Positions 1-9,392 of a DNA stretch of 39,361 nucleotides are shown piece after piece. A program made the translations under genes and the position numbers. The notes beneath the pieces are model-generated. The model was not told the DNA's origin, searched no databases, and saw only the letters and a list, made by a program, of their open reading frames with translations. How positions within the stretch are numbered: position 1 is the first letter of the stretch; each line of letters starts with the position of its first letter. The DNA is from Bacteroidota bacterium. GTDB lineage: Bacteria > Bacteroidota > Bacteroidia > Bacteroidales > DTGW01. The DNA lies in contig JAKPQD010000327.1 of the NCBI GenBank assembly GCA_029572965.1, positions 1 through 39,361 of the forward strand. The letters are read 5' to 3'.

Positions 1-180
1 ACCCAGGTGGTCGCGCAGGCAATATACCAGCTTAGTATTGGCCGTAACCGTACTTTGGGTGTATATTGCCATGGCTGCCCCTCCTGCAAATATATAATGA
101 GTTTCTTTAACTTCGCCCGAAGGAAGGATTTCTTTTTCGTATAGCTTGCCTATGTAGTATTTGGTGGTTACCTGGCCGGG
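1..180 (-). pseudogene. RHS/YD-repeat core protein fragment
   Basis: Read leftwards from position 180, one frame stays open to the window edge and encodes about 60 residues containing KYYIGKLYEKE, ETHYIFAGG and finally the RDHLG motif. This resembles the C-terminal RHS-repeat-associated core of Bacteroidota RHS/YD-repeat proteins (TKYYIG..YEKE...HYI...DHLGS). No start codon exists. A TAG stop at 181-183, in the same frame, lies immediately before the first core residue, exactly where a palindromic block begins. The upstream part of the gene therefore seems to have been replaced by inserted DNA. The gene continues past position 1, so it is unclear whether the C-terminal variable region survives. 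RHS proteins are usually secreted toxins or cell-surface proteins, but no function should be assumed for this remnant. Confidence 0.65.
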
Positions 181-183
181 CTA

Positions 184-345
184 CAAAAGCTTTGCGTTTT
201 CAGAAAACGCAAAGCTTTTAGGCCTGCTCAAACCAAACCACGCCAAGCCTTGACATGCCATGTTAAACGGCCGTAGGCCGGTTACTATGCGACGTAGCAG
301 GATGCTACAGACCGCTTTTATTGGCAGGCTACGATGAACGAAGGG
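184..345. repeat. Block of palindromes between RHS and IS3 remnants
   Basis: About 160 bp contains several back-to-back inverted repeats. One is a perfect 17-bp arm pair at 185-201 and 203-219 around a single base. Others are ACATG/CATGT at 253-257 and 259-263, an AACGGCC/GGCCGGTT stem at 266-283, and GTAGCA/TGCTAC at 294-299 and 303-308. The block joins an RHS remnant on the left to a cut IS3 OrfA on the right, and its GC-rich stems differ from ordinary intergenic DNA here. It resembles an extragenic palindromic repeat or a non-autonomous element end. The 17-bp hairpin has T runs on both sides and could also terminate transcription in both directions. Its family is not recognised. Confidence 0.5.
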
Positions 346-513
346 CATACCATGATGAAAGCCTTCCTCTCCCATTTCTTCAAATTTCTGCTTCCACGTG
401 TAATACGATGCACGATAAACCCCGTATTTTTCAAGTGTCGGGTTCACTCCGTTTTCGGAAGCTTTTTTGATTATCCGAAGCTTTTCTTCTTTTGTAAAAG
501 TTCTTTTTTCCAT
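346..513 (-). pseudogene. Truncated IS3-type transposase OrfA (HTH part)
   Basis: The first 56 residues (MEKRTFTKEEKLRIIKKASE, then GVNPTLEKYGVYRASYYTWKQ and FEEMGEEGFHHGM) match the helix-turn-helix start of IS3-family OrfA proteins common in Bacteroidota. In those proteins the similarity continues into a leucine-zipper region. Here it stops after HHGM at about position 346, and the frame runs on into the palindromic block until the TAG at 181-183, giving 110 codons in total. The downstream part of OrfA and the whole DDE-bearing OrfB are absent. The element is therefore a dead remnant, probably cut by insertion of, or recombination with, the palindromic DNA. Its intact left end would lie in roughly 514-580, but I could not define a terminal inverted repeat. 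Confidence 0.7.
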
Positions 514-591
514 AATGATAAAAGTACAGATTTTTATCTATACTTTCGTCCGATTATTTAGGGGGCTAAAACATGACAAAAAGGTTGTGCT

Positions 592-633
592 ACTAAAAAA
601 AACGGGGAAACGCCTTTTCAGGTATTTCCCCGT
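592..633 (-). terminator. Rho-independent terminator after the HTCS gene
   Basis: Read leftwards, a perfect 9-bp stem (ACGGGGAAA at 602-610 with TTTCCCCGT at 625-633, 14-nt loop) is followed directly by a run of T, seen as A's at 594-602 on the plus strand. It lies about 190 bp beyond the HTCS stop and should end the leftward PUL transcript. The rest of 514-825 is AT-rich and shows nothing else beyond the presumed IS3 upstream sequence. Confidence 0.8.
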
Positions 634-825
634 CCCATTGTAACCTTTTTCTCTAAAAAGGAAACAAGTATAGAAACTCGGATTCAAATTGTGAATACAA
701 AAATATATGCCCCAAGTTAAAAAGGCCTTTACAAATGTTTTTGCTTATTGACCTTATGTTGAAAATATCTCAAAAACAAACAATCCGTTTAACCTCAAAA
801 TCACGAATTGAAAAGCGCCAGTCAC

Positions 826-3800
826 CTATTTTTCTCCATAATCTGTAGCAAACTCAGATGGGGTTTTTCCAAAATGGTCATGAAAACATTTTGAAAAATA
901 AGAAGCAGAGGCAAAACCTGTTTCAAAGGCAATTTCGGTATAGCTAAGACGCTTTTCGACAACAAGCTGGGCGGCTTTTTTCAACCTGATAGTACGGATA
1001 AACTCAACTGCCGAAAGACCGGTAATAGCTTTGATTTTTCTATATGTTTGTACCCTGCTCAGCGAGACGCTTTCTGCAAGCTGGTCAACGCTCAGGTTGG
1101 TATCGGTAAGGTTTTCTTCAATATAAGCCATGATTTTTTTCATAAACTCTTCATCGAGCTTTGAAGCCAAAGCCCCATCAGGGAGCAATGAAGTTTCTTT
1201 CAAATACCTAGAATAAATGGCCTCTTTAAAATTGATCAACCTAAGCACTTGAATTTTAAGGTGCTCGATGCTAAAAGGCTTGACCATGTAAACATCAGCG
1301 CCCATTTCGAGGCCTTCAATCTGGTTGCTGGTAGAAGCTTTGGCAGATAAAATAATTATAGGGATATGCGATGTACTCATTTGGTTTTTCAGCTTCTTGC
1401 AAAGCTCAATACCCGACAATCTGGGCATCATCACATCGGTAATAATTAAATCGGGGAGTTGTTCATTTGCCAACCTAAGGCCTTCTTCGCCATTGACAGC
1501 TATTGAAATGTTGAAATCAGCTTTGAGCTCGTCAACAATAAAATTACGGATTTCTTCATCATCTTCAATCACCAACAGATGGTAATGATAGGTAGGTTTA
1601 AGCATAGCTGGATTTTCGATGCTAACTTTCATTGGCTCAAAGCTATTCTTTTTTGCACTATCTGAAAAACCGGGCTGAACAAAAGGTAAGAAAACTTCAA
1701 ATGAAGTTTCAACATTAGGGATACTTTTTACTTCAACAATGCCGTTGTGCAGTTCGATATAGCTTTTGACCAAGGACAATCCAATACCCGTCCCTTCCAT
1801 ATTGCGGTTTTGCACATTATTTACCTGATAGAAACGGTCAAAAATTTTGGACAAATTTTCTTTGGAGATACCTTCACCAGTATTAATAACAGAAATTTTG
1901 GCATATTGCTTGTCTAAATTTTCAATTTTATCAATAACAACAAGGACTGTCCCATTGTTTGGGGTATATTTAAAAGCGTTTGACAACAAGTTGAAAACCA
2001 CTTTTTCAATCATTTTTTTATCAACAGGTATTTCAATGTCCCCGGCATTGCAATGCACCTTAAAGTCAATATTCATAGAATCGGCAACATTTCTAAACAA
2101 GGCGCATATTTCGTTTATAAAATCAAGCATTTTGCAAAGTTCAAATTCCGGGACAAGCAGATTTTTTTCTATTTTGCTAAAATCCATCAGCTCATTGGTA
2201 AGCTTGAGCAAGCGGTTGCTACTCTTCAATATCAGACGAAAGCGTTCTTTTTCTTCATCAGAATACTTTGCGTCTTTAACAAACCTTTCTAATGGATTGA
2301 TAATCAAACTAAGAGGAGTACGGAACTCATGCGAGATATTTGAAAAAAACTCGGTTTTCATTTTGTCCATTTCTTCAAGTTTTTTTCTTTCGTAACGTTC
2401 AATTTCAACCAGTTTTTTTTCGTTCAGCTTTTGCAGGGTCAACCTTCGGTAAACCCAGAACATACCAAGCAAAAAGAAAAAATAAATCAGAAATGCCACC
2501 TTGGTTTGCCAGAATGGCGGCAAAAAATTCAATTGCAGGCTAATACCTTGTACACCAGCATTTGAATTGACAGGTTCTACTTCAAGCAGGTATTTGCCAG
2601 GCTTTAGGCTTGAAAGGTTGATACTTCGCTGTCCATTGTTGAGGATAATCCATTCACTTTTTTTGCTTATCCTGTATTTAAACAATGTGTACCCGGCAGC
2701 TTTATAGTCAAGCATAGCAAATGTCAAGCTCAGGGTGTGGTTGTATGGTATGTTGACTTCTGTACAATAATCGAGGTTTTTATCAATGACACGGGTTCCG
2801 TTTACCTTTTCAAGAGGAACAATATACTTATTATCTATTTTCAATTCAGTAAAACGGAAGCTGCTTTTCGACATATTGTTTTTCTCCCCATCAGGGTCAA
2901 AAGTAACAACGGCTTCGCTTGTTGCAAACCAAACATGGCCGCTATTATCAACAGCACCAGATTTTACAATATACTGATTGATATCATCATTGGATAATGA
3001 AAGAAAGTTTTTAATAGAATTTTTAGGTTTGTTAAACAAAATGCAGCCATAATTTGTTGATAGCCAAATATTTGATTTGTCATCTTCAACAATACTGTTG
3101 ATATCGTCAGACAAAAGGCCATCATTTTTTGAATACACCTTCAAATTGCTTTTTCCGGGGCCGATATACCCAAGCCCGTTGTTTGTGCCAATCCAAATGC
3201 CATTATACTTGTCCTTAATTAAGCATTTAATGTTCATCTGGGGCAAATCTTTATTCAGCTCAGAAACATGGCCGGTAAAGTTATTTGGGGAGTTTTCGAT
3301 AAGTTCAATTATTCCCCCACCGAAAGTTCCCAGCCAGAAGTTGTTATTGCGTATTTCTACCATTGAAATGAGCGGATAGATAGGAAAATCAACCATTTCT
3401 TTATACTCATCAAAATAAACGCACTTTGTGTTACTGTTTTTGATAAGGTCCTGAGTGGTACGGGCAAACTGAAAATCAGTATTGGTCGAGACCAAATACA
3501 AAGCGCCCCAGCTACCTATCCACAGACGGCCTTTGCTGTCTTCGTAGAAGTTTGTAATATAAGAATTTAGCTTACTGTCATTAGAAATCATTTCGTTTGC
3601 ATTGACAGGCACTATGACTTTTGTATTTTTTTCCTCAGTCAGCTGGGCTGCATACAAAGCAGGCACCACGTACAAGCCATTCATTGAATAAACAATCCAA
3701 AGGTTGCCCTTTTTATCTTGAAAACAGCGGGACACATTGTCATAATGAAGCTTAAGCCCTTTATTTGCTGACGAATTGAAATGCTCAAAAACCTTAGTCT

Positions 3801-4962
3801 TTGTATTGAAAAGGTACATCCCGTCCCCATTGGTGGTTATCCAAAGCTTGTCCTTAAGTTTAGATTGCGAAACCGTAGAAAATTCTTTTATTTCATTATT
3901 ATTTCTTTTGGGCGAAAAAAAAGAAATATCACTTTCCTGCTTGTAAATTTTGGCCAGCGCAGGCAGGTTCATCGACAACCATACAACGCCATCGTTATCC
4001 TTCAAAACATGGTTAATTGTATTGGTTTTGATATTTTCATAAATATTCTTGTCATTCCTGTAATTGGTGTATGAATAATCTCCGGCTTTATTGCCCGAAA
4101 AAACATACAATCCGTTACTATAAGTTGCCACATACATCAACCCTTTAACATCATAAAATACAGATACCACCCTTTTGTCGCCAATAACAGCGTTGATATA
4201 ATCTACAAAAGGAGATGAAGTTTTGGCATAAGTGGCTGTATCAACAATAAATATGCCTCCATCCCAGCTTCCGGCAACAATATTTCCGTTGAAACAAGAA
4301 AGCGAGCGGATTGAATTTTGAGGATGAGAATAGATACCTTTGAACTGTTTTGTATTGAGATTCATTGCATAAAGCGAGGCATTGGAGCCTATCCAAAGGG
4401 TGTTACTACCCTCAACATGATATATACAGTTGATAACACGGGCTTGAGGGCTTTTATTTTTAAAGTCAGGGATAAAAATCTCATATTTAACAGGCTCATC
4501 CGAATCATTGACATCTTCGGGATCCACTATTAGCAAGCCTTTTGTGGTAGCCATCCAAACCCTGCCATTCAAATAAATCATATCATAAATGCGGACATTG
4601 GGTTCAAACCTGATGTTTAGATGAATCAATTTATTAGATTGGTCTTCTAAAAAAAACACCCCATTGCCAGCTGAGCCCAACCAAAGGTTATGTTTAGCGT
4701 CTTCTGTAATGCTTATTATTTCGCACGAAACAGGATTACTGGTAAGCGTATTAAGGTTTCGAAAATTATAACCGTCAAACCGAAAAAGGCCATTTGCAGT
4801 GCAAACCCACAAATAACCTTTAGAATCTTTAAACGTGCTGTTGACAGAAGACGTGGTCAACCCATCTTTGTATGAATACAGGTCAATTTTCATTGACTCA
4901 TCTGCCCGGATTACCTGGGCAAAGAAGAAAAAAAACAGGGTTATTTTCGCAACTTTACTCAT
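826..4962 (-). CDS. Hybrid two-component system (HTCS) sensor-regulator of the PUL
   Basis: A single protein of 1378 residues from the chosen start. The frame opens 14 codons earlier, at 5004, but the signal peptide begins at MSKVAKITLF. Domains in order (numbering from 5004): periplasmic two-component-regulator propeller repeats at about 50-740 (many copies of the type DSKGYLWVCTANGLFRFDG); a Y_Y_Y domain at about 755-820; one membrane helix at about 835-857; HisKA with SHEFRTP (His892); an HATPase with N-box NLLSNAFKYT and GTGIGLSL; a receiver with DVMMP (Asp1190) and VKPF; and an AraC-type double helix-turn-helix at about 1290-1390. In this family the propeller binds an oligosaccharide in the periplasm, and phosphorelay to the receiver activates DNA binding at PUL promoters. 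It is the last PUL gene. Its ligand is inferred to be a xylan or xyloglucan oligosaccharide. An A8 run in the signal-peptide region (4928-4935) is a slip-prone spot, but the frame is intact. Confidence 0.95.
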   Translation of the reverse strand: MSKVAKITLFFFFFAQVIRADESMKIDLYSYKDGLTTSSVNSTFKDSKGYLWVCTANGLFRFDGYNFRNLNTLTSNPVSCEIISITEDAKHNLWLGSAGNGVFFLEDQSNKLIHLNIRFEPNVRIYDMIYLNGRVWMATTKGLLIVDPEDVNDSDEPVKYEIFIPDFKNKSPQARVINCIYHVEGSNTLWIGSNASLYAMNLNTKQFKGIYSHPQNSIRSLSCFNGNIVAGSWDGGIFIVDTATYAKTSSPFVDYINAVIGDKRVVSVFYDVKGLMYVATYSNGLYVFSGNKAGDYSYTNYRNDKNIYENIKTNTINHVLKDNDGVVWLSMNLPALAKIYKQESDISFFSPKRNNNEIKEFSTVSQSKLKDKLWITTNGDGMYLFNTKTKVFEHFNSSANKGLKLHYDNVSRCFQDKKGNLWIVYSMNGLYVVPALYAAQLTEEKNTKVIVPVNANEMISNDSKLNSYITNFYEDSKGRLWIGSWGALYLVSTNTDFQFARTTQDLIKNSNTKCVYFDEYKEMVDFPIYPLISMVEIRNNNFWLGTFGGGIIELIENSPNNFTGHVSELNKDLPQMNIKCLIKDKYNGIWIGTNNGLGYIGPGKSNLKVYSKNDGLLSDDINSIVEDDKSNIWLSTNYGCILFNKPKNSIKNFLSLSNDDINQYIVKSGAVDNSGHVWFATSEAVVTFDPDGEKNNMSKSSFRFTELKIDNKYIVPLEKVNGTRVIDKNLDYCTEVNIPYNHTLSLTFAMLDYKAAGYTLFKYRISKKSEWIILNNGQRSINLSSLKPGKYLLEVEPVNSNAGVQGISLQLNFLPPFWQTKVAFLIYFFFLLGMFWVYRRLTLQKLNEKKLVEIERYERKKLEEMDKMKTEFFSNISHEFRTPLSLIINPLERFVKDAKYSDEEKERFRLILKSSNRLLKLTNELMDFSKIEKNLLVPEFELCKMLDFINEICALFRNVADSMNIDFKVHCNAGDIEIPVDKKMIEKVVFNLLSNAFKYTPNNGTVLVVIDKIENLDKQYAKISVINTGEGISKENLSKIFDRFYQVNNVQNRNMEGTGIGLSLVKSYIELHNGIVEVKSIPNVETSFEVFLPFVQPGFSDSAKKNSFEPMKVSIENPAMLKPTYHYHLLVIEDDEEIRNFIVDELKADFNISIAVNGEEGLRLANEQLPDLIITDVMMPRLSGIELCKKLKNQMSTSHIPIIILSAKASTSNQIEGLEMGADVYMVKPFSIEHLKIQVLRLINFKEAIYSRYLKETSLLPDGALASKLDEEFMKKIMAYIEENLTDTNLSVDQLAESVSLSRVQTYRKIKAITGLSAVEFIRTIRLKKAAQLVVEKRLSYTEIAFETGFASASYFSKCFHDHFGKTPSEFATDYGEK

Positions 4963-5096
4963 CTTTATAGCATTATCCAAATAAACACCAAAATAGACAA
5001 ACAAATGATTAAAACTATCAAATATTCAAAAAAATCCAGCTTAAAATATCGTTTAAATTTAATATGCATTTGATTTTGGTTTTTAAAGGTCATTTA

Positions 5097-5111
5097 GCGT
5101 TTGAAAAACGC
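5097..5111. other. Small hairpin between GH43 and HTCS genes
   Basis: A perfect 6-bp stem (GCGTTT/AAACGC) with a 3-nt loop lies 19 bp beyond the GH43 stop. Neither side has a good T run, so it is more likely an mRNA-stabilising or weak attenuating hairpin than a full terminator. Confidence 0.3.
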
Positions 5112-5129
5112 CCAAAAGAAAGCTTAGCC

Positions 5130-6728
5130 TTATTGAATCCTGTTATAATTAAAAAAGTCAACATCAACATAGCCTCCGATGGTCTTTGTAGCATAATTGA
5201 ACAGGGCAAACTTTGTCCCCATAAAAAATTTTCGGTAATCAAAAATCATTTTAAACTCGGCGCCTATTGGAGTCCAGTTTTTGTTGTCAAAACTGTAATA
5301 AAACGTAGCCAAATCTTTATTCAGGTTAAAATCGGCATCGATACGCAGAAAAATAACATCTTTGCTCAGCTCAACCCTGGCCTTTTCCTCCACATCAACT
5401 TTAAGCACGGCTTTTGAGTCATTGTCAAGCTCTACAACATTGGTGGACATGGTCAGGAATTTCTTGTTCCCCAGCACAACAATAGACAAAAGGGCAGCAT
5501 TTCCATTAAATGCACTAAAACCGGCAACGTCGCCATCTTTCATTTTTGAAATATCAAACGACACAACGCCACTGCATTTAGGGCCTTCCATACGCTGTGT
5601 AATAGTATTTGGGGCTAAATAAATGTTTTCAACCACACGGCTTGTCTTTAACCGCATATATCCTTTACGTTCTGTCAACGACCATGCGCTGTTCACGGGA
5701 TTATGGTTCCATTGCCACTGAAGCTTCAGTTTTTTACCCGAAAAATCATCACTTTCAACAATCCTGTTTCCTGAGTTATATGTTTTTAGAGGTGTAAAAC
5801 CTGTCAAAGGAACTTTTCCGTTCTCGTCGCCCAGCATTGGCCAACCATCGACCCATCTGACCGGCATCAATAAAGGCACTCGTCCTACCCCACCTCTGTC
5901 TTGAAAAATAAGGGCAAACCAGTTTCCCTTTCCGTCATCAGTAATACAGCCTTGTCCACAGTATGGGAAACCGGCAAAATTGTCCTGCAAAATCACTTTC
6001 TTCTCGTAAGGCCCGGTAATATTGTCGGCACGGTAACAAACCTGCCTGCGTGGCTTGCCCCTGGGCCAGGATATCATCAGCAGGTAATATTTTCCATTGT
6101 ATTTGAAAGCCTGGCTGCCTTCCAACAGCCCGTTTTCGGTCGAATCTCTTTGAAAAATCTGCATATCAACGCCTCCAGGCAAGACATCAGACAAATCGCT
6201 TTTCAACTCGCGCAGCGAACCTGTCCCCGAAAACACATACACGCGGTTGTCATCGTCAAAAAACAGTGAATTGTCATGAAAATGCTGCATCCGGGCCAAT
6301 AGCTTCCAGTTTCCCTTGGCAGGGTCTGCCGTTTCGTAAACATACGACCTAAAAGGCTGGTCATTAGGCGAAAAGAGTACATAATACTTGCCATTGTGAT
6401 AGCGGATGGACGAAGCCCACTGGCCACGCCCATACACAGTGCCATTCAATAAGTTGTATTTTGAATTATCAGTAATACTGTCAAAGACATAACTGACAAT
6501 CTCCCAATTTACAAGGTCTTTCGACCTCATTACCGGGGCGCCCGGCATCAGGTGCATGGTAGTGCTTATCAGGTAAAAATCACTACCTGTGCGTACAATG
6601 GACATATCTGGCACATCTGCCCACATCACAGGATTAGTATATGGAGTACTTTCCTTTTCAGGTGCTTTTTGTGCATAAAAGCTAACCCCAACAGCAATCA
6701 GCAATAAGAATATTATGTTCTTTTTCAT
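5130..6728 (-). CDS. Glycoside hydrolase family 43 (xylosidase/arabinofuranosidase)
   Basis: A secreted enzyme of 532 residues. Translation is taken from the ATG that begins the signal peptide MKKNIIFLLLIAVGVSFYAQ; the frame is open 26 codons further upstream, but that stretch belongs to a repeated leader. The five-bladed propeller catalytic domain carries the expected three acids: base Asp41 in ADVPDMSIV, pKa-tuning Asp152 in HDNSLFF, and acid Glu203 in LLEGSQAF. The last ~200 residues form a beta-sandwich of the GH43_C2/DUF1349 type (DFSGKKLKLQWQWNHNPVNS onwards). Overall it resembles subfamily 12-like Bacteroides enzymes acting as alpha-L-arabinofuranosidase or beta-xylosidase. The subfamily assignment is from memory of motifs and is tentative. 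It lies between GH31 and the HTCS on the same strand and probably works in the periplasm on imported arabinoxylan fragments. Confidence 0.9.
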   Translation of the reverse strand: MKKNIIFLLLIAVGVSFYAQKAPEKESTPYTNPVMWADVPDMSIVRTGSDFYLISTTMHLMPGAPVMRSKDLVNWEIVSYVFDSITDNSKYNLLNGTVYGRGQWASSIRYHNGKYYVLFSPNDQPFRSYVYETADPAKGNWKLLARMQHFHDNSLFFDDDNRVYVFSGTGSLRELKSDLSDVLPGGVDMQIFQRDSTENGLLEGSQAFKYNGKYYLLMISWPRGKPRRQVCYRADNITGPYEKKVILQDNFAGFPYCGQGCITDDGKGNWFALIFQDRGGVGRVPLLMPVRWVDGWPMLGDENGKVPLTGFTPLKTYNSGNRIVESDDFSGKKLKLQWQWNHNPVNSAWSLTERKGYMRLKTSRVVENIYLAPNTITQRMEGPKCSGVVSFDISKMKDGDVAGFSAFNGNAALLSIVVLGNKKFLTMSTNVVELDNDSKAVLKVDVEEKARVELSKDVIFLRIDADFNLNKDLATFYYSFDNKNWTPIGAEFKMIFDYRKFFMGTKFALFNYATKTIGGYVDVDFFNYNRIQ

Positions 6729-6841
6729 CCGTAAATAATTTTTTTTATAAGGTCGGATGAACCCCGAAGGGTTCTCCGAAGGAAAACTCGCATGATGAAT
6801 TTTCATCCTTGTTTGTGTTTAACGAATCATGCTCGTTTCAT
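6724..6841 (-). repeat. Leader repeat, copy A, before the GH43 gene
   Basis: Read on the minus strand it begins ATGAAACGAGCATG, which gives a tiny MKRA frame ending in TGA. It continues through the palindrome GATGAAAATTCATC and a GAACCC/GGGGTTC hairpin, and ends with TTCATCCG...CGGATGAA, whose right arm contains the GH43 start codon. A second copy precedes a SusD gene at 24713-24813. In both copies the part next to the gene is also open in frame with it and encodes a similar string (G-x-I-R....N-Y-x-R-M). This suggests a leader that controls translation, or a dispersed repeat. There is no database support for either. Confidence 0.55.
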
Positions 6842-6938
6842 CTTTTATTTTATTTTTTAAGGTTTAATAGCCTGTCTCAAACAGATGGAAATCAGCTGCC
6901 CCTTTTGACCATGAGTTTTAAACAGGTTTAATTTTATG

Positions 6939-9359
6939 TCAAAACTTCACCACCTGTTTTTTCCCCGAATAGGTTATCGCCTTATCAAACTTTGCAGAAA
7001 GAACAGAGCCTGTACCTTTACCTTTTCCAACAAGGACAATGTTAAAAACCCTGTTTGTCAACATTCCCGGGAATGAACCTTTTCTTTCACCAATAGACAG
7101 CGTGCGTTTCTGGTTGTTCCACGAAAACGAAACGGTTGAATAAGCCCCTTTTTCGTAGTTATAATTGTCGCCTTCATCTTCGTACAAGGTAAATTCGCCA
7201 TTAGCCCCTTCATACACCCGTATTTCGAGGTTGTCCCATTTCTTCTCGCCCGAATATTGGACTTCAGGGCCAATAGGAAGGATAGAGCCCGCCTTGACAA
7301 ACACCGGAATAATATCCAAAGGCACTTCTTTATTTACGGTTTGGCCACCTGAGAATTTGTCGCCAGTCCAGAAGTCAACCCAGTCAGCTCCTTTAGGCAG
7401 ATAAACAGCTTTACTTTTAACAGTAGAAAAATCTGTTACTTTAACGGTATCTTTTCCGCGAACCTCGTTTTTCAGGTACAAAGGCTGCGTAACAGGGCTC
7501 ACCAGGAGCGATTTTCCGAACAAAAACTCATCATTGATATCCAGCGCCTGTCTGTCGGCCGCAAAATCCATAACCAAAGCCCGCATCATGGTAGATTGCT
7601 TGTTGGTCACCTCCCACGACGAAGAATAAATATAAGGCAATAGGCTATACCTGAGTTTGATGTATTTTTCAATAGCATCGTAGGTTGCATTTCCTTTTTT
7701 ACCAAACTGGTACAATTCGCGGGGCGAGCCTTCGCCATGCGAGCGCATCATAGGGCAGAATGCGCCAAATTGGATCCAGCGAACATGAAGCTCACGATAA
7801 TCGGCATTTTCAAGAGGATTTTTAAAGTTCCACAGGAAGAATCCTCCCAAATCGCTGTTCCAATAAGGGATACCGCAAAGCGAAAAGTTTAAGCCGGCCG
7901 AAATTTGGTTGCGCAAAGCATCCCATGAAGCCACCACATCGCCAGACCAGGTATTGGCACCATAGCGCTGTTGGCCGGCAAAAGCCGAGCGTGTAAGGAT
8001 AAACACACGTTTGTCGGACGAAACAGCACGCTGGTGCTGATATACACCGCCAACAGTCATTAAAGGATAGGCATTGCGCACTTTACGAAATGAGCCAAGA
8101 TATGTTTTTGTGTCCATATCTTCAGATTTCCAACTAAAATGGTCAGGTTCGGTAGAATCCATCCACCATCCGTCCATGCCCAGCGAGAAAATACCTTTGT
8201 TCAAATGGTCCCAATATATATCACGGGCTTCGGGATTGTAAGCGTCATACACGCGCACCCCTGATGGATAATCCATATTGGGTGGCCATTTCTCAGAACC
8301 CGATTGTGGCCAGGTTTCAATATTATACAATGCTTTTATTTTATCAAGCTCTTTATATTGTTTTGTCATTGGACCGAAAGAAGACCAGATAGAAATGATT
8401 ATATGGGCATTCATGTTGTGCACGTCATTGACCATTTTTTGCGGGTCATAAAAGCCAGGGTTGAGAAATTCCATAGCATTCCACAGGTAGTTGTTGCCCC
8501 AGTACTGCCAATCCTGGATGATACCATCTATTGGAACATTTAATTCGCGGAATTTTCTGACCACCTCTGTCAACTCATCCTGCGATTTGTAGCGTTCGCG
8601 GCTTTGCCAGAAACCAAATGTCCATAAGGGGAACATGGGGACTTGTCCGGTAAGCTGGCGCATACAAGCAATCACGCCATCGGCATTGTTGCCAGCCATG
8701 AAATAATAATCTATTCCATCGCCCACATCCGATTTGAACGATGTACCTTCAGTGTTATCTTCAAAAACCGTTGGGGAATAATTGTCCCAAAATACCCCAT
8801 ACCCTTTGGATGATACGAAAAATGGGATAAAATCCTCGGTATTGTTCTGGACCATGTGCAGCTTCACGTTTCGTTGCGACATTTTACCACGCTGTTGTTG
8901 CCCGAGTCCATATATAGCCTCGTCTTTATCAAGGGCAAAAGCCTGCGAAACAGTATAAGTCTTGTTCCCGGCATCATTAAAATCAGCAAATGCAGCCCCG
9001 GCATCCTTTTCATTTAAGAGCGTTCCTGATTTATCAGAAAATATAACCTTCCCCGATTTCAGGTTTAAAGATACCTGCATCTTCCGGCTTGTCAGCACCA
9101 ACTCATCGCCTTGTTGCTTAACGCCAAAAGATATTTTTTGAGGGGCAAGAACAACCGAAAGGCTTTGTTTTTCAAAAGCTTTACCCTCGGGATATTTTAC
9201 AACCCTTACAATGTCGGAAGTGTAGAACTGAACTTCAACATTCACCGATCCAGCTTTGGCTTTTACGCCAACGTCGGTTTTTTGGAAAGTTTGCGCTGCT
9301 CCGGCTATACCAATTGCAAAAAGCATCAACATAGCCAAATAATTGCGAAATAGCTTCAT
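6939..9359 (-). CDS. Glycoside hydrolase family 31, alpha-xylosidase-like
   Basis: 806 residues with a signal peptide (MKLFRNYLAMLMLFAIGIAG). An N-terminal galactose-mutarotase-like sandwich is followed by the GH31 (beta/alpha)8 barrel. The barrel has nucleophile Asp401 in GWWMDSTEPD and acid/base Asp474 in TWSGDVVASWD; RSAFAGQQRYGANTW is typical of the family. C-terminal sandwiches include VYLPKGADWVDFWTGDKFSGG. WWMDSTEP is the form common in alpha-xylosidases, so release of alpha-1,6-xylose from xyloglucan oligosaccharides is the leading idea; alpha-glucosidase or alpha-galactosidase activity cannot be excluded. It lacks the PA14 insert of some larger xyloglucan-specific GH31 enzymes. It starts 33 bp after the GH5 stop, so the two are probably co-transcribed, and it most likely acts in the periplasm. 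Confidence 0.92.
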   Translation of the reverse strand: MKLFRNYLAMLMLFAIGIAGAAQTFQKTDVGVKAKAGSVNVEVQFYTSDIVRVVKYPEGKAFEKQSLSVVLAPQKISFGVKQQGDELVLTSRKMQVSLNLKSGKVIFSDKSGTLLNEKDAGAAFADFNDAGNKTYTVSQAFALDKDEAIYGLGQQQRGKMSQRNVKLHMVQNNTEDFIPFFVSSKGYGVFWDNYSPTVFEDNTEGTSFKSDVGDGIDYYFMAGNNADGVIACMRQLTGQVPMFPLWTFGFWQSRERYKSQDELTEVVRKFRELNVPIDGIIQDWQYWGNNYLWNAMEFLNPGFYDPQKMVNDVHNMNAHIIISIWSSFGPMTKQYKELDKIKALYNIETWPQSGSEKWPPNMDYPSGVRVYDAYNPEARDIYWDHLNKGIFSLGMDGWWMDSTEPDHFSWKSEDMDTKTYLGSFRKVRNAYPLMTVGGVYQHQRAVSSDKRVFILTRSAFAGQQRYGANTWSGDVVASWDALRNQISAGLNFSLCGIPYWNSDLGGFFLWNFKNPLENADYRELHVRWIQFGAFCPMMRSHGEGSPRELYQFGKKGNATYDAIEKYIKLRYSLLPYIYSSSWEVTNKQSTMMRALVMDFAADRQALDINDEFLFGKSLLVSPVTQPLYLKNEVRGKDTVKVTDFSTVKSKAVYLPKGADWVDFWTGDKFSGGQTVNKEVPLDIIPVFVKAGSILPIGPEVQYSGEKKWDNLEIRVYEGANGEFTLYEDEGDNYNYEKGAYSTVSFSWNNQKRTLSIGERKGSFPGMLTNRVFNIVLVGKGKGTGSVLSAKFDKAITYSGKKQVVKF

Positions 9360-9392
9360 TTTTTTCGAATTAAAAATTTATAAATAAGCTTA

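Noticed and set aside
4928-4935. A8 run in the HTCS signal peptide as a phase-variation site
   Set aside because: The reading frame is intact on both sides and A8 runs are common in AT-rich DNA; no evidence of variation.
5130-6806. GH43 protein starting at 6806 with a 26-residue extension
   Set aside because: The signal peptide begins at 6728, and the extension lies wholly inside the repeated leader shared with SusD2.
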